Notes: generated from the sequence alone by a model not told the origin. 55,758 nucleotides of DNA from Actinomycetes bacterium (GCA_023460315.1 JAEWQO010000017.1:1-55758), one strand, 5' to 3'. Counted from the first letter of the stretch, positions 22,237 through 30,908 are shown. Program-made: numbers and translations.

Positions 22237-24735
22237 CTATACCTCCCGTTCACTGTCGCGCTTTGGCGCTGATTTGGATGTGTCCATGCCCTGTGTCGTC
22301 CGTTTGCCCTCCTGTAGACGGGCCAGAATGGAGGGCTTCTCCTTTCGCTCAGACAGGGGCTTTTCCCGGTGAACGGCGTTTGCAAGGTCGGTCAGGGAAA
22401 TCTGCCCGCCCGCCTTGACGGTGGCCTCCAGCTCGGCAACACTGGGTCCGGAGCGTTCTTCCGGGGTATTCCCAGGTTGGGAATAGGTCGGCTGCTCCTG
22501 GGGCCGGGTCTCCGCACCGAGAAAAGCGGTCAGCGCGGCAAAACCGAAGCTGTCCACATAATGGGAGGTCACTTCCTCTCCGCGCCGCAGGACAACGATA
22601 TCACTGACAGACAGCGAGCGCATATCCTTAGCCGCAGGCCGGTCGTCCCGATTGTGAAGCTCAAACAGCTCCTCCAGCTCGGTATCGGCAGGCAGGGGTG
22701 CGGTGTACACCAGCTTATAATGGTTCCGCTCCACGGAAAGGCCGTCCTGTTCCAGCTGCTTGAGAGAACTGAACCGGTGAAAGTGCAGCGCATCGCCGTC
22801 CTTGAGCTGGTAAATACCGTAGCGGTCGCCGGTGCCGTAAAGCAGTGCCCCCTCACGGGAACCCTCACTGTCGAGTGCCTCCTGTTTCATCCGCTCAAAT
22901 TCCCGCGATGCCTGCCATTCCCCGGCCTCTATGCCGAAAATGCCGTCATGCCCGGTGATTTCCTCACGCTCGAATACCATCGCCTCGGTATTGTCCGGGT
23001 GCAGCATATAAATGGTGTGGTCGGCGTCGAACAGCTCCAGCGCCCGCTCCGTCAGGAGTGGAAGCATGGCGGGGTCGGTATAGCCGTATAAATCCCGTTC
23101 CGACAGACCGATAGCAGAATCAGGCGGAACGTCCTCCGGCTCCGTGCCGCTCTGCTCCGGTTCGGGTATTGGTTCTTCCTCCGGGATTGGGTCGGGTATC
23201 TTCTGGAACTGCGGTTCCGGCGCGGTATCCCGATTCGGCAAAACCGGTTCAGGAGCGGTACGGAACACCGGCGCGTCTTGTGTGGCAGAGATGCGCATAT
23301 CCGAGGTGCGCGCGATTTTCTCAATGCCTGCCCTGACCGATTCCGGCATATTTTTATCATAGAAGGTCACGCTGCGGTCGGGGTCAATGTGCGCCACCGT
23401 AACGTAATCGCCGTTTTGCTCCTCCAGCCGGTTCCACACGGTCAGGCCGTTGCCCATATGCCCATAGCCCAGGGCATACTGCTTTTCCGGTTCTTTTTCG
23501 CTTTCGGTCTGAGGCGGCCCCGGCTGGCTGTATTCGGCCGCTTCCAGAAACGGGCGGTTTGCGCCGTGGACAAGCAGGGAGCGGACGACCTTTTCCGTGG
23601 GGAGTGTCAGTTCCGCCGCCAGCTCCGGTGCCATAAACAGCACATCGCTCTCCCGGACAGCAACCACCTGCACCGGCTTCACCGCGTTTTCCAGATATAC
23701 CAGTTCGCCGGGCGTCAGCCGGGCAAGGGCAGCCAGTGCCGTCTGTTCACCATATTCCTTTTGGGGGAGCGATTCTGTGGCGGCAACGGCGCTTCGCTCA
23801 GTGGCAAGGTTAATGCCGCGCTCGGCGGCCAGCTCCCGGAATCGCCGGTCAATGCTGTCAATGAGCGTCACCGCCGTTTTGCGGATAACATCCAAAGAAG
23901 CGCTCAGCTCCTTTAGTTCCCGGCTCTTGCTCCATTCGGCGATATAGCCCAGGCTGTTGGGAGAGGTTTCGATACCGTAATACTGGCAGACGGTATAGGC
24001 TACACTCTCGGCCTCAACCTCCTTGGTGCGGTCGTCCTTGGGTTTTTCGTTCTCGTCCGGCTCCGGCTGTAACGTGCCGTCATGGAGTACGGCATGGGTG
24101 ATTTCGTGGACGATGGCGGCAACAGTCTGGATTTCGCTCATGCCCTCCCGGATACGGATGCCCACACCGTATTCGCACTCGCCGTCCTGCTCGGGCGGGA
24201 ACGCTTTGAAGGAGATGGGCAGTGGGGAAACGGCGCGCAGGGCTTCCATAAACAGCTCGTAATGACGCACGTCCCCGCTCAATTCCTCCGCAAGCTGAAG
24301 CTCCGCCAGAGGCTTTCCGTCCGTCTGTGACAAATCAAACACAGGAATGGCCTTGAATCGGGGAATGCGCAGCTCTACCTCCTCCGTAACCGGCAGGCCG
24401 TCTGTGCTGAGAATAGGCATATGGGTGTCCGGGTCCATTTTCTGCCGTTCCTTTTTCACGGTAAAGGGTGTGGGAGCCAGTATTTTGATGCCCTTTTCCC
24501 CCTTTTTGACATACCGGCCGAACTTGCTCTGCCAGGTCTGGAAACCCGCGACGAGAGTAGCGTCCGGTTTCTGCATATGAATCAGCAGCACATTGCGGGT
24601 ACTGTACCGGGGGAAACGGGCGAGGGTTTGCAGATAGGACATATATTTTTCGCTGGTAAACAGATCCTGCATCCCGGCCTCCAGACGGCCGATGATTTCC
24701 TTGACCTGAGATTGTGTATTGCCTTTTTCCGCCAT
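22237..24735 (-). CDS. ArdC-like antirestriction protein fused to YodL domain and KPSIL tail
   Basis: An 832-residue protein, ATG at 24735 behind AGGAGG. Residues 1-130 resemble the ArdC ssDNA-binding N-domain (ARFPRYSTRNVLLIHMQKP, WQSKFGRYVKKGEKGI). A zincin metallopeptidase domain follows with H210-E-I-T-H214 in VAAIVHEITHAVLHDG. ArdC proteins coat incoming single strands and shield them from restriction. Residues about 440-500 and 590-740 carry YodL-type regions, the second with YQLKDGD...RF, LVYTAPL, SLSVSDIVVL and YVDSFGF. The last 36 residues are KPSILARLQEGKR...EREV. Gene order places it upstream of the DUF3849 gene and downstream of a hairpin at 24762-24786. Confidence 0.85.
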   Translation of the reverse strand: MAEKGNTQSQVKEIIGRLEAGMQDLFTSEKYMSYLQTLARFPRYSTRNVLLIHMQKPDATLVAGFQTWQSKFGRYVKKGEKGIKILAPTPFTVKKERQKMDPDTHMPILSTDGLPVTEEVELRIPRFKAIPVFDLSQTDGKPLAELQLAEELSGDVRHYELFMEALRAVSPLPISFKAFPPEQDGECEYGVGIRIREGMSEIQTVAAIVHEITHAVLHDGTLQPEPDENEKPKDDRTKEVEAESVAYTVCQYYGIETSPNSLGYIAEWSKSRELKELSASLDVIRKTAVTLIDSIDRRFRELAAERGINLATERSAVAATESLPQKEYGEQTALAALARLTPGELVYLENAVKPVQVVAVRESDVLFMAPELAAELTLPTEKVVRSLLVHGANRPFLEAAEYSQPGPPQTESEKEPEKQYALGYGHMGNGLTVWNRLEEQNGDYVTVAHIDPDRSVTFYDKNMPESVRAGIEKIARTSDMRISATQDAPVFRTAPEPVLPNRDTAPEPQFQKIPDPIPEEEPIPEPEQSGTEPEDVPPDSAIGLSERDLYGYTDPAMLPLLTERALELFDADHTIYMLHPDNTEAMVFEREEITGHDGIFGIEAGEWQASREFERMKQEALDSEGSREGALLYGTGDRYGIYQLKDGDALHFHRFSSLKQLEQDGLSVERNHYKLVYTAPLPADTELEELFELHNRDDRPAAKDMRSLSVSDIVVLRRGEEVTSHYVDSFGFAALTAFLGAETRPQEQPTYSQPGNTPEERSGPSVAELEATVKAGGQISLTDLANAVHREKPLSERKEKPSILARLQEGKRTTQGMDTSKSAPKRDSEREV
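22241..22338. repeat. Tail cassette C (98-bp repeat)
   Basis: Third, more diverged copy of the tail cassette, at the end of the ArdC-like gene. It keeps the ribosome-site end (acctcccgttcactgtcgcg) and the part encoding KPSILARLQEGK, and differs in the middle. Confidence 0.8.
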
Positions 24736-24761
24736 GCGTGGCAGCCTCCTTTCATGAGAAA

Positions 24762-24786
24762 GGCCCGAAGCCTATCGCTCCGGGCC
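24762..24786 (-). terminator. Hairpin at the start of the ArdC/DUF3849 run
   Basis: GGCCCGGAGC / GCTTCGGGCC with a 5-nt loop, overlapping the stop of the upstream gene, followed by TTTCTC on the minus strand. Weak U-tract: more likely an attenuator or processing site than a full stop. Confidence 0.45.
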
Positions 24787-25449
24787 AGCTTTTTCGGTTT
24801 GCCTGGGTGTAGCGGCCTGCGCGGCGGCGGTACGCTTGGCCTCGGTCAGCCGCGCAGCAACAGAGAGACGCTCCGTATCCTTCCGGTTCTCCAATGCCGC
24901 CAGCCTTTCCTTTGCCCACGCGGGCAGCCTGCCGGGGTCGGCGATTCCGGCCACGTTTTGGCGCTCCCTGCGGCAATGTTCGCCGGTGCACAGATTGTTG
25001 CAAAACACGGCGCTGCCCCGTGCGTCCGGCCTTGCGCCGTTTCCACCGGTGACAACAAAAAGCTGATGATCCGGGGTTCTGGCATAGGCCGCCAGCGATT
25101 CCGGTTTCAGCACGATGATCTGACCGGCATAGTCCCTGCGGTCGCTGCCGGAAATGCAGTCTGCGGCGGTGAGGGGAATATGGCCGACGCCCCTTCGGGC
25201 GCGCTCCGCGTCCACCCGCTGCACCTGCTCCCGCAGACGGCTCGTGAACTCGGTCATGATCTCTACATAGTTGTCGCCGATGAGCGCGTCACTGTACACG
25301 TCCATGCTCAGCGGATTGTCCCAGGTGCAGTCGCACACCATGAAGGGCATTTCAGCCCGCTGATCCTCGGCAAAAATGATTTCCCGGCCGCCGATATGGA
25401 TGGTGGTGATCACCTCATAGCTTTCAATCATGCGCTTCTCTTTCTCCAT
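24772..25449 (-). CDS. Element protein of unknown function with cysteine cluster and tail motif
   Basis: A 225-residue soluble protein beginning MEKEKRMIESYEVITTIHI at an ATG behind AAAGGAG. The first 90 residues are rich in beta structure (IHIGGREIIFAE...FMVCDCTWDNPLSMDVYSD as separate strands). Around residue 150 there is a cysteine/histidine cluster, FCNNLCTGEHCRRE, that could bind a metal. The last 32 residues, RLSVAARLTEAKR...GPER, are a variant of the KPSIL tail. The family is unknown to me. It lies between the pilus genes and the ArdC gene, 15 bp after the prepilin peptidase, and could be the last gene of the pilus run or the first of the antirestriction run. Confidence 0.65.
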   Translation of the reverse strand: MEKEKRMIESYEVITTIHIGGREIIFAEDQRAEMPFMVCDCTWDNPLSMDVYSDALIGDNYVEIMTEFTSRLREQVQRVDAERARRGVGHIPLTAADCISGSDRRDYAGQIIVLKPESLAAYARTPDHQLFVVTGGNGARPDARGSAVFCNNLCTGEHCRRERQNVAGIADPGRLPAWAKERLAALENRKDTERLSVAARLTEAKRTAAAQAATPRQTEKAGPER

Positions 25450-25464
25450 GAAAACACTCCTTTC

Positions 25465-25878
25465 TCAAATCAGGTAAAATACAAACAGCACGGCGGCATA
25501 CCCAAACACGCCGACGCATAGAAAGACCGCCAGCGGTATGCTTCTTTGCCGGGTCACTTTTGCATACACACAGGCCGGAAGCAGGGCAAGAAATAAAATT
25601 GCGGCAAGGGAATACAGTCCGAACGCAAAGCCCATAGCCGCCGTCAGCTTGATATCGCCGCCGCCCACACCGCCGAATTTCACGGCAAGCAGCAAAAGGC
25701 AGAGCCCCGGCAGCAAGAATCCCGCAATTCTTTCATACAGAGCCGGAGCAGGCAGCAAAAAAGCGGATATTACCCCAAGAACAAGAATGACAATCCATGT
25801 CCAGTCGGGAATGATCCGCTTTCTATAATCAGATACCGCCGCCCACAAAAGGGGGACGGCATATAGCAGTAGAAGCAT
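25465..25878 (-). CDS. Type IV (Tad/Flp) prepilin peptidase
   Basis: A 137-residue membrane aspartyl protease of the A24 family, TadV/CpaA-like. It has only the peptidase part, without the N-methylating and zinc-binding extension of PilD. The two catalytic aspartates are visible: D17 in SDYRKRIIPDW and D75 in GGGDIKL. Four or five hydrophobic helices make up the rest. It should cut the leader of the five small pilins encoded 4.5 kb upstream, after the glycine in PSG-DQM. Its start overlaps the stop of the CARDB gene as TGATG, so it is translated with that gene. Confidence 0.85.
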   Translation of the reverse strand: MLLLLYAVPLLWAAVSDYRKRIIPDWTWIVILVLGVISAFLLPAPALYERIAGFLLPGLCLLLLAVKFGGVGGGDIKLTAAMGFAFGLYSLAAILFLALLPACVYAKVTRQRSIPLAVFLCVGVFGYAAVLFVFYLI

Positions 25879-28800
25879 CAGTCCGCTGTAGTGATGTCAT
25901 CGGAATACATGCTGTCCACTACCCGGATTTCCAGCTCCCCGCCGGTCAGCCATTTGGACAGGGTTCCGCCCGGCGTATGCACGTCGGTCACCAGCAGCTG
26001 TGCGATATAGTCCGTGTCGTCAGGGAACCAGAGAGGCAGGTACTGTTTCCGATAAAGGAAGGGAGAAGCGGGATTCTCCGCAAAGATAAATTTGCCGTCC
26101 TCTTTGACAAGGGGAATGGCGGTATCATAACGGTATTCCGGCAGATAAAGCTCCGCTGTCTGCGGGGCGGTAATCAGTTCCGGCTTGTCGTAGTTGGTAC
26201 GAACAGAGGGTGTAACCGTAATCGAATAGCCGTACCCGGACTTTAAATAGCCCTGTTCCTTTGTGGCATATTCCAGCGTAGCGCTGACACTTAACTCGGC
26301 GTAGTATTCATGCCAAACAAACTTGCCGCTTTCATAGCGCTGCTCCCACCAGGTCACACGGGACTGTTCGGTTCGCTGGGGTGGGTCGGGCAGAGTCTGA
26401 CTTTCCTCCGGGGTCTCGTAGACGATATTTTCAATGACCGCCTGCTGCGTGTACACGTTGTTATCATCGGTGCTTTCATTGTTCAAAGCTCCGTCCGGGT
26501 TGATGGTGGCAATCAGGGTAATGGCTTTATCGGCCTGCACATCGGGGGTATCCCAGCGCAGGGAAACCGTGTTCCATGTATCCTTTTCCATGACAATGGC
26601 CGTCAGGCGCTTGGAAAAGGACAGCTCCGGGATTTCAAATAAAACGGTCACATTCTGTCCCGGCGCAAAATCAAGGCTGCCCTGATTGCCCACCTTAATG
26701 GTGGTGACAACGGACTGGTTTTCCTTGTAGCGGTCGGGAGTAATGCGCTGCACATCCAGATCGTAAGGCTTTTCCAGCACCATGATTTCAGCGGATACCC
26801 GGTTGTTGGCCGGATTTTCGTCGGTATATCCGTCAGGCGGGGAGATTTCAGTCACGATATACAGCGGCTCACCCTTGGCCCCGGCTGTGGCGGTAACGGT
26901 ATAGGATTTTTTCTCATAGGCGGTAAAGCTGGCCGTATCCGGCACGGAGGAAACCCGCTGGCCGTTGATGGTCACGGAAAGAGGCACGTCCGTCAGCGTC
27001 TTGCCGGTGGAATTGGCAAAGTATACGGTGAAGCTATAGCCATCCCGTTCATAGACCGTGGGCGGCGTAGACAGATTCGTCCACACATCACAGATTCTGG
27101 TTGGTGAGGGAATGGGATCGCCGGGGTCATCCGGTGTATCGGGCGTGTCAGGATCATCCGGATTGTCGGGTAGGTCAGGATTATCAGGATCATCGGGAGT
27201 ATCGGGAGTGTCCGGATCGTCCGGGGTATCTGGCGTATCGGGAATATCCGGTGTATCCGGCTTTTCCACAACGGTTATGGTGGTCACAGCCGTATTGTTC
27301 ACGGGATTCTCGTCTGAAAAGCCCTCCGGCGTGTCCACATAGGCCCACAGGTGGTAAACCTCCCCGGCACTGCCTGCCGTTCCGGTCACAGTATAGGTCT
27401 TGGTTTCGCCCGGTGCAAAATCCGCTGCTTTCGGAATTTCCGAAAGGCTCTGCTCATTGTTTGTACCGGACAGCGGCACATTGTTCAGGCTTTCCCCGGA
27501 TTGATTGGTGAAGCTGACGGTAAAGCTGTATTCCTCCTGTTCATAAACCGTGGGTGCGGCCAGAATATCCGCCAGCAAATCACAGCTTTCTTTTTCGTCA
27601 GGAGGCTGGTCGGGCGGATTATCCGGATCACCGGGATTATCCGGGTCGTCCGGTGTATCCGGCGTATCCTCCGGTGTCGGCTCCGGTTCGGGGTCAACGA
27701 TTTTTATAACCGCCGTGGCGGTGTTGTTTTTCAGATTGCCGTCCACAAAGCCCTCCGGTACGCCGATATTGGCCCACAGCTGGATTTCATCCGCAGCCGT
27801 GTCCGCCGTGCGCTTTATCGTGTAGGTCTTGCTCTGATTGGGGGGAAAGTCCTGCATGGCGGGGATTTCTTCTATCGGAAACTCATCTATGGTTCCTTTC
27901 AGAGGCACATCATAGGCGGCGCTTTCTCCGCTGTTCATATAAATGACCGTAAAGGAATAATCTGCGCCGCGGTTGACCGTCGCGGGAGCGCGGATCACCA
28001 CCGACAGATCATTTCCCTTGGTGGATTCAAACTTAAAATAGAAGTCGGCGGCGGGAATCTGATAATGAATTTTCTGTGTGATTTCCGTCTGTGTCTTGCT
28101 TTCTCCATCGGCATATTCTGCACTGTCCGGGGTGTAATCCCATTCCAGTCCCAGATAGGAGAAGTTTCTGGAAAGAGAAATATCGTCCTTATGAAAGGTG
28201 ACGGAAGTGGTCTGGTAAGGGTATAACAGCTCCGGTACGCCCTTATCCTGGGCGGTGAGGGTTCCGTAGATTTCCTGTTTTTCCTCGTCACACCAGGTCG
28301 CTTCCACTTCAATGGGAACGGGAGCCTGATAGGAAAGCTCCGTATTTCCCATGGTCTCAAAGGCAATGACAGTCTTTTTTGTCCAGCCGAAGCGGGTGGT
28401 CAGCTCCTCAAACTCCGTATCGGTATCATAAATGCCGTAAATATCGCCGTTCGCAATGTTATGGATTTCCACCACAAGGCTCCCGCAGAGCGTGTAGGTG
28501 CCGCCGTCCTGCCTGCCGATCCATCCGGCAATGCGCGCCTGCTCATCGTCCGCCACGGTATTGGCGTTTACCATGTCGATGTGCTGCGGCTCCGGGAAGG
28601 ACACAAGCTGTGTCTCGCCGTCATAGATTTCGGTGATGTTCATACCGATGGTGCGGTATCTGGTGTCATAGGTGGCTTTGACCTGAAAGACCACATTAAC
28701 TGTAACGGTCATGACCGCACCCTCGTCGGTTTTGGCGGTGACGGTATAAGGGCCGCATTTTTCCTTGCTTTCGATTCCAAGGACATACTCGGACGGGATC

Positions 28801-29045
28801 ATGCGCCAGCCGTCCTCGTATTGCAGTTTGATTTCCGTCAGCGTCCCGGTGGAGGCGGTGACGGAAATGGGGATTTCAGCCGGGAACTGTTCCACGGCCA
28901 CTACACCGCTTTCGTCTGTCAGGCTGTCAATGGGGGATGTGACTTCGATATGAATATCACTGTCCGTTGCCGCAAATGCCTTTGTGGGAAAGAACAGGCA
29001 GCACAAAAGCATCAGCGGCAGGATGAGCAAATTGTTTCGTTTCAT
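25878..29045 (-). CDS. Large secreted CARDB-repeat surface protein of the pilus locus
   Basis: A 1055-residue exported protein. The ATG at 29045 with AGGAGG is used; the longer frame lacks a start signal and would bury the signal peptide (residues 1-26, ending KAFAA). Beta-rich domains fill 27-340. Three or four CARDB-type adhesion domains follow, starting near 345, 487, 652 and 760; they share the pattern P-x-V-x-x-x-x-x-Y-S-F-T-V and PEG(F/Y).(D/E)...NN. Asp/Pro linkers (DTPDTPDDPDNPG-type) separate them at about 450-485 and 590-650. No LPxTG, membrane anchor or cell-wall repeat is seen at the C-terminus. Co-expression with TadE-like genes and the peptidase suggests a pilus-tip or surface adhesin for mating contact. 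Confidence 0.75.
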   Translation of the reverse strand: MKRNNLLILPLMLLCCLFFPTKAFAATDSDIHIEVTSPIDSLTDESGVVAVEQFPAEIPISVTASTGTLTEIKLQYEDGWRMIPSEYVLGIESKEKCGPYTVTAKTDEGAVMTVTVNVVFQVKATYDTRYRTIGMNITEIYDGETQLVSFPEPQHIDMVNANTVADDEQARIAGWIGRQDGGTYTLCGSLVVEIHNIANGDIYGIYDTDTEFEELTTRFGWTKKTVIAFETMGNTELSYQAPVPIEVEATWCDEEKQEIYGTLTAQDKGVPELLYPYQTTSVTFHKDDISLSRNFSYLGLEWDYTPDSAEYADGESKTQTEITQKIHYQIPAADFYFKFESTKGNDLSVVIRAPATVNRGADYSFTVIYMNSGESAAYDVPLKGTIDEFPIEEIPAMQDFPPNQSKTYTIKRTADTAADEIQLWANIGVPEGFVDGNLKNNTATAVIKIVDPEPEPTPEDTPDTPDDPDNPGDPDNPPDQPPDEKESCDLLADILAAPTVYEQEEYSFTVSFTNQSGESLNNVPLSGTNNEQSLSEIPKAADFAPGETKTYTVTGTAGSAGEVYHLWAYVDTPEGFSDENPVNNTAVTTITVVEKPDTPDIPDTPDTPDDPDTPDTPDDPDNPDLPDNPDDPDTPDTPDDPGDPIPSPTRICDVWTNLSTPPTVYERDGYSFTVYFANSTGKTLTDVPLSVTINGQRVSSVPDTASFTAYEKKSYTVTATAGAKGEPLYIVTEISPPDGYTDENPANNRVSAEIMVLEKPYDLDVQRITPDRYKENQSVVTTIKVGNQGSLDFAPGQNVTVLFEIPELSFSKRLTAIVMEKDTWNTVSLRWDTPDVQADKAITLIATINPDGALNNESTDDNNVYTQQAVIENIVYETPEESQTLPDPPQRTEQSRVTWWEQRYESGKFVWHEYYAELSVSATLEYATKEQGYLKSGYGYSITVTPSVRTNYDKPELITAPQTAELYLPEYRYDTAIPLVKEDGKFIFAENPASPFLYRKQYLPLWFPDDTDYIAQLLVTDVHTPGGTLSKWLTGGELEIRVVDSMYSDDITTAD
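27108..27262. repeat. Asp/Pro-coding tandem repeat
   Basis: A degenerate repeat of 9- and 12-bp units, reading (D-x-P-D)n on the minus strand. It forms the second linker of the CARDB protein. A shorter relative lies at about 27595-27690. Copy number is likely to vary among strains. Confidence 0.7.
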
Positions 29046-29527
29046 TCCAAACCTCCTTCTGTTGTTTGGGTATTGACGCTGGATATGGTAAACGGAAGCC
29101 GTACCTCTCCGGTTAAGAAGCTGAATACACTGCGGGACACGATTTCCCCGGCCAGCGTCAGCCGGGGCGGGCGTTCTGTCACCAGAATCTCTTTGATTTC
29201 CAGCCGGTAATTCCATTCGGTTCCGGCATATTTGTTCAGCTGTGCGTCCAGCCCCATGCTGTCATGAAGGTATTCATACAGCTGGGTCTGCGCTTCCTCC
29301 GTATCCAACAAGGCGTAGCCGTCCCTGCGGTATTCGTCCCGCATGGAATATTCCACGGCGCTGTTCACGCCGCGCTGGAGGACATATTCCACCTGCTGGT
29401 ACAGACTTTCCATGCGGAAATACTCCATCAGGACAGCCGCCAAGGTCAGAATGAAAAAAATCAAAATCAGAAGAAACACAAAGGCGTCGCCTCTGCGGTT
29501 CTTTAAAATGGACCGTATGTTTCCCAC
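29042..29527 (-). CDS. TadE-like pseudopilin 2
   Basis: A 161-residue protein with one membrane helix near its N-terminus (FVFLLILIFFILTLAAVLM, residues about 16-35) preceded by NRRGDA, as in TadE/TadG pseudopilins, where the G may be a processing site. A GTG at 29527 is chosen because GGAGG lies 8 bp upstream; the longer frame encodes that ribosome site. The extracytoplasmic part is helical and then beta-rich. It overlaps the CARDB gene start by 4 bp. It probably forms a minor pilin or the platform for the CARDB protein. Confidence 0.7.
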   Translation of the reverse strand: MGNIRSILKNRRGDAFVFLLILIFFILTLAAVLMEYFRMESLYQQVEYVLQRGVNSAVEYSMRDEYRRDGYALLDTEEAQTQLYEYLHDSMGLDAQLNKYAGTEWNYRLEIKEILVTERPPRLTLAGEIVSRSVFSFLTGEVRLPFTISSVNTQTTEGGLE

Positions 29528-29550
29528 GGTGTTTTCCTCCTTTCCGGCGC

Positions 29551-30033
29551 TCACGGGGAGAGCTTCCAGTATTTTTCCGACATTCCGGTGATGCTGACTT
29601 TCATGGGAATTTTAATTTCCACAGGTGGGGCGAAGCTGGGAGTAACGATGGTAAAGGGGTACTCATAGGTCATGGTGACGGTAAAGGTATCCCGCAGCTG
29701 GATTTTCTGATCCGCCTGATAGGTAACGTCCTCTACTGTCATTTCCGGCGACAGTCCGGTTTGTAGTTTGAGCCGGTAAAAGGTATCGTAGGCCCGGTCG
29801 GAAACCTGTCCTTCCAGTTCCACGACGCGAACGACACGTCGGCAGACGTGATTTAGGCTTAAGTAAGTCGTAAAAATGCTTAAAAAGCTGATGACCGTCA
29901 CCATAAGGGACAGTACCACCAGCGTTTTAATAATCAGATCAAAATAGCTGCTTCCGTTTCGGTCGGAAAGCTGCTTAGAAAAGGGAAACGGGGGAGAAAA
30001 TATCCCCCGCCTGCCCCGGTGCCTGCTGTTCAT
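29551..30033 (-). CDS. TadE-like pseudopilin 1 (DUF4320-like)
   Basis: A 160-residue protein. The ATG at 30033 follows AGGAGG at 10 bp; the long upstream extension to 30162 overlaps the last pilin gene and is rejected. A single membrane helix lies around residues 36-60 (LIIKTLVVLSLMVTVISFL), after a polar N-terminus containing GSSYFD. The rest is beta-rich and ends TGMSEKYWKLSP. The pattern fits the DUF4320 proteins seen in Clostridial elements with Tad genes. It sits between the pilins and the second pseudopilin, so a minor pilin role is likely. Confidence 0.7.
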   Translation of the reverse strand: MNSRHRGRRGIFSPPFPFSKQLSDRNGSSYFDLIIKTLVVLSLMVTVISFLSIFTTYLSLNHVCRRVVRVVELEGQVSDRAYDTFYRLKLQTGLSPEMTVEDVTYQADQKIQLRDTFTVTMTYEYPFTIVTPSFAPPVEIKIPMKVSITGMSEKYWKLSP

Positions 30034-30076
30034 TGGCTTTGCACCTCCTGTTTGCACAAATGGGCCGTACCGCCGC

Positions 30077-30286
30077 TTAGTTGAGCAGCCCGGTGATCTT
30101 GGATACGATTTTGTTCCAGATGAGAGAAATGGAATCCTGATAGAGCACCATGAAAATAGCACCTACCACGACCACAATCAGCACGACGATAAGCCAGCCG
30201 GTCATCTGGTCGCCGCTGGGATTGGTCAGTGCCTGGTGCGCTTTCATCGCTACCAACTGGATTTTGTTTTTCATAGACTTCAACAT
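30077..30286 (-). CDS. Flp-type pilin, array copy 5 (most diverged)
   Basis: A 69-residue pilin. Residues 1-25 form a basic leader ending in PSG; cleavage after G25 would leave DQMTG, followed by the hydrophobic helix WLIVVLIVVVVGAIFMV and a 20-residue amphipathic end. This is the layout of Flp/Tad pilins. It is last in transcription order and differs most from its siblings (V12, Q17, I/V and LYQDSISLIWNK changes). Such divergence suggests a separate role or an older copy. AGGTATTATC precedes the ATG, as in the other copies. Confidence 0.8.
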   Translation of the reverse strand: MLKSMKNKIQLVAMKAHQALTNPSGDQMTGWLIVVLIVVVVGAIFMVLYQDSISLIWNKIVSKITGLLN

Positions 30287-30329
30287 GATAATACCTCCGT
30301 AAATTTAATTTTTGTTTTTGAAAAGGGAT

Positions 30330-30357
30330 AAGGGAGGGAGCCTGCGCCCCCTCCCTT
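30330..30357 (-). terminator. Intergenic pilin hairpin 4
   Basis: Stem AAGGGAGGG / CCCTCCCTT between the pilins at 30388 and 30286. On the minus strand CCTTTT follows. Likely a partial terminator or mRNA stabiliser. Confidence 0.55.
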
Positions 30358-30387
30358 ACGGTGGATTGTTCTGGCCGTCAGCGAATA

Positions 30388-30597
30388 TTAGCTAAGCAGG
30401 CCGGTGATTTTGGACACAATACTGTTCCAAATCTGCGTAATCGAGCCCTGGTAGAGGGTCATAAAAACCGCACCGACTACGACGACAATCAGCACCACGA
30501 TAAGCCAGCCGGTCATTTGATCGCCGCTGGGATTGGTCAGCGCATTGTGAGCTTTCATAGCTGCCAACTGGATTTTGTTCTTCATAGATTTCAACAT
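30388..30597 (-). CDS. Flp-type pilin, array copy 4
   Basis: A 69-residue pilin, identical in protein sequence to the copy at 30699-30908 although the DNA differs at scattered, mostly third-codon positions. The leader ends PSG (23-25), predicted to be cut by the peptidase at 25465-25878. The mature protein is about 44 residues: DQMTG, a membrane or polymerisation helix, then SITQIWNSIVSKITGLLS. Identity of protein with silent DNA changes implies purifying selection on the pilin. A ribosome site (AGGTATTACC) and a hairpin flank it on each side. Confidence 0.82.
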   Translation of the reverse strand: MLKSMKNKIQLAAMKAHNALTNPSGDQMTGWLIVVLIVVVVGAVFMTLYQGSITQIWNSIVSKITGLLS

Positions 30598-30642
30598 GGT
30601 AATACCTCCATAAATTTGATTTTAGTTTTGTGAATAAGGAAT

Positions 30643-30666
30643 AGGAGGGAGCCTGCGCCCCCTCCT
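30643..30666 (-). terminator. Intergenic pilin hairpin 3
   Basis: Stem AGGAGGG / CCCTCCT, at the same place as the other intergenic hairpins but with different outer pairs. Confidence 0.55.
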
Positions 30667-30698
30667 GTACTGTGGGTTGTTCTGGCCGTCGGCGGGTG

Positions 30699-30908
30699 TT
30701 AGCTGAGCAGGCCGGTGATTTTGGACACGATACTGTTCCAGATTTGCGTGATCGAACCCTGATAGAGGGTCATAAAGACCGCGCCGACCACCACAACGAT
30801 CAATACGACGATGAGCCAACCGGTCATCTGGTCGCCGCTGGGGTTGGTCAGTGCATTGTGAGCTTTCATAGCTGCCAACTGGATTTTGTTCTTCATAGAT
30901 TTCAACAT
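30699..30908 (-). CDS. Flp-type pilin, array copy 3
   Basis: A 69-residue pilin with the same protein sequence as the copy at 30388-30597. It has the basic leader, PSG-DQM processing site, the WLIVVLIVVVVGAVF helix and the TQIWNSIVSKITGLLS end. It should polymerise into the Tad pilus fibre after cleavage. Lies in the middle of the array with hairpins on both sides. Confidence 0.82.
   Translation of the reverse strand: MLKSMKNKIQLAAMKAHNALTNPSGDQMTGWLIVVLIVVVVGAVFMTLYQGSITQIWNSIVSKITGLLS

Noticed and set aside
24421..25521. 366-codon plus-strand open frame across the ArdC start and the 225-aa gene
   Set aside because: It crosses two well-supported minus-strand genes and a hairpin, and has no start signal.
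27108..27262. Short tandem repeats as a regulatory or CRISPR-like element
   Set aside because: They are in frame and encode the Asp/Pro linker of the surface protein.
27351..28226. 291-codon plus-strand frame inside the CARDB gene
   Set aside because: Antisense to a protein with clear signal peptide and domain repeats; its translation is low-complexity and unlike known proteins.
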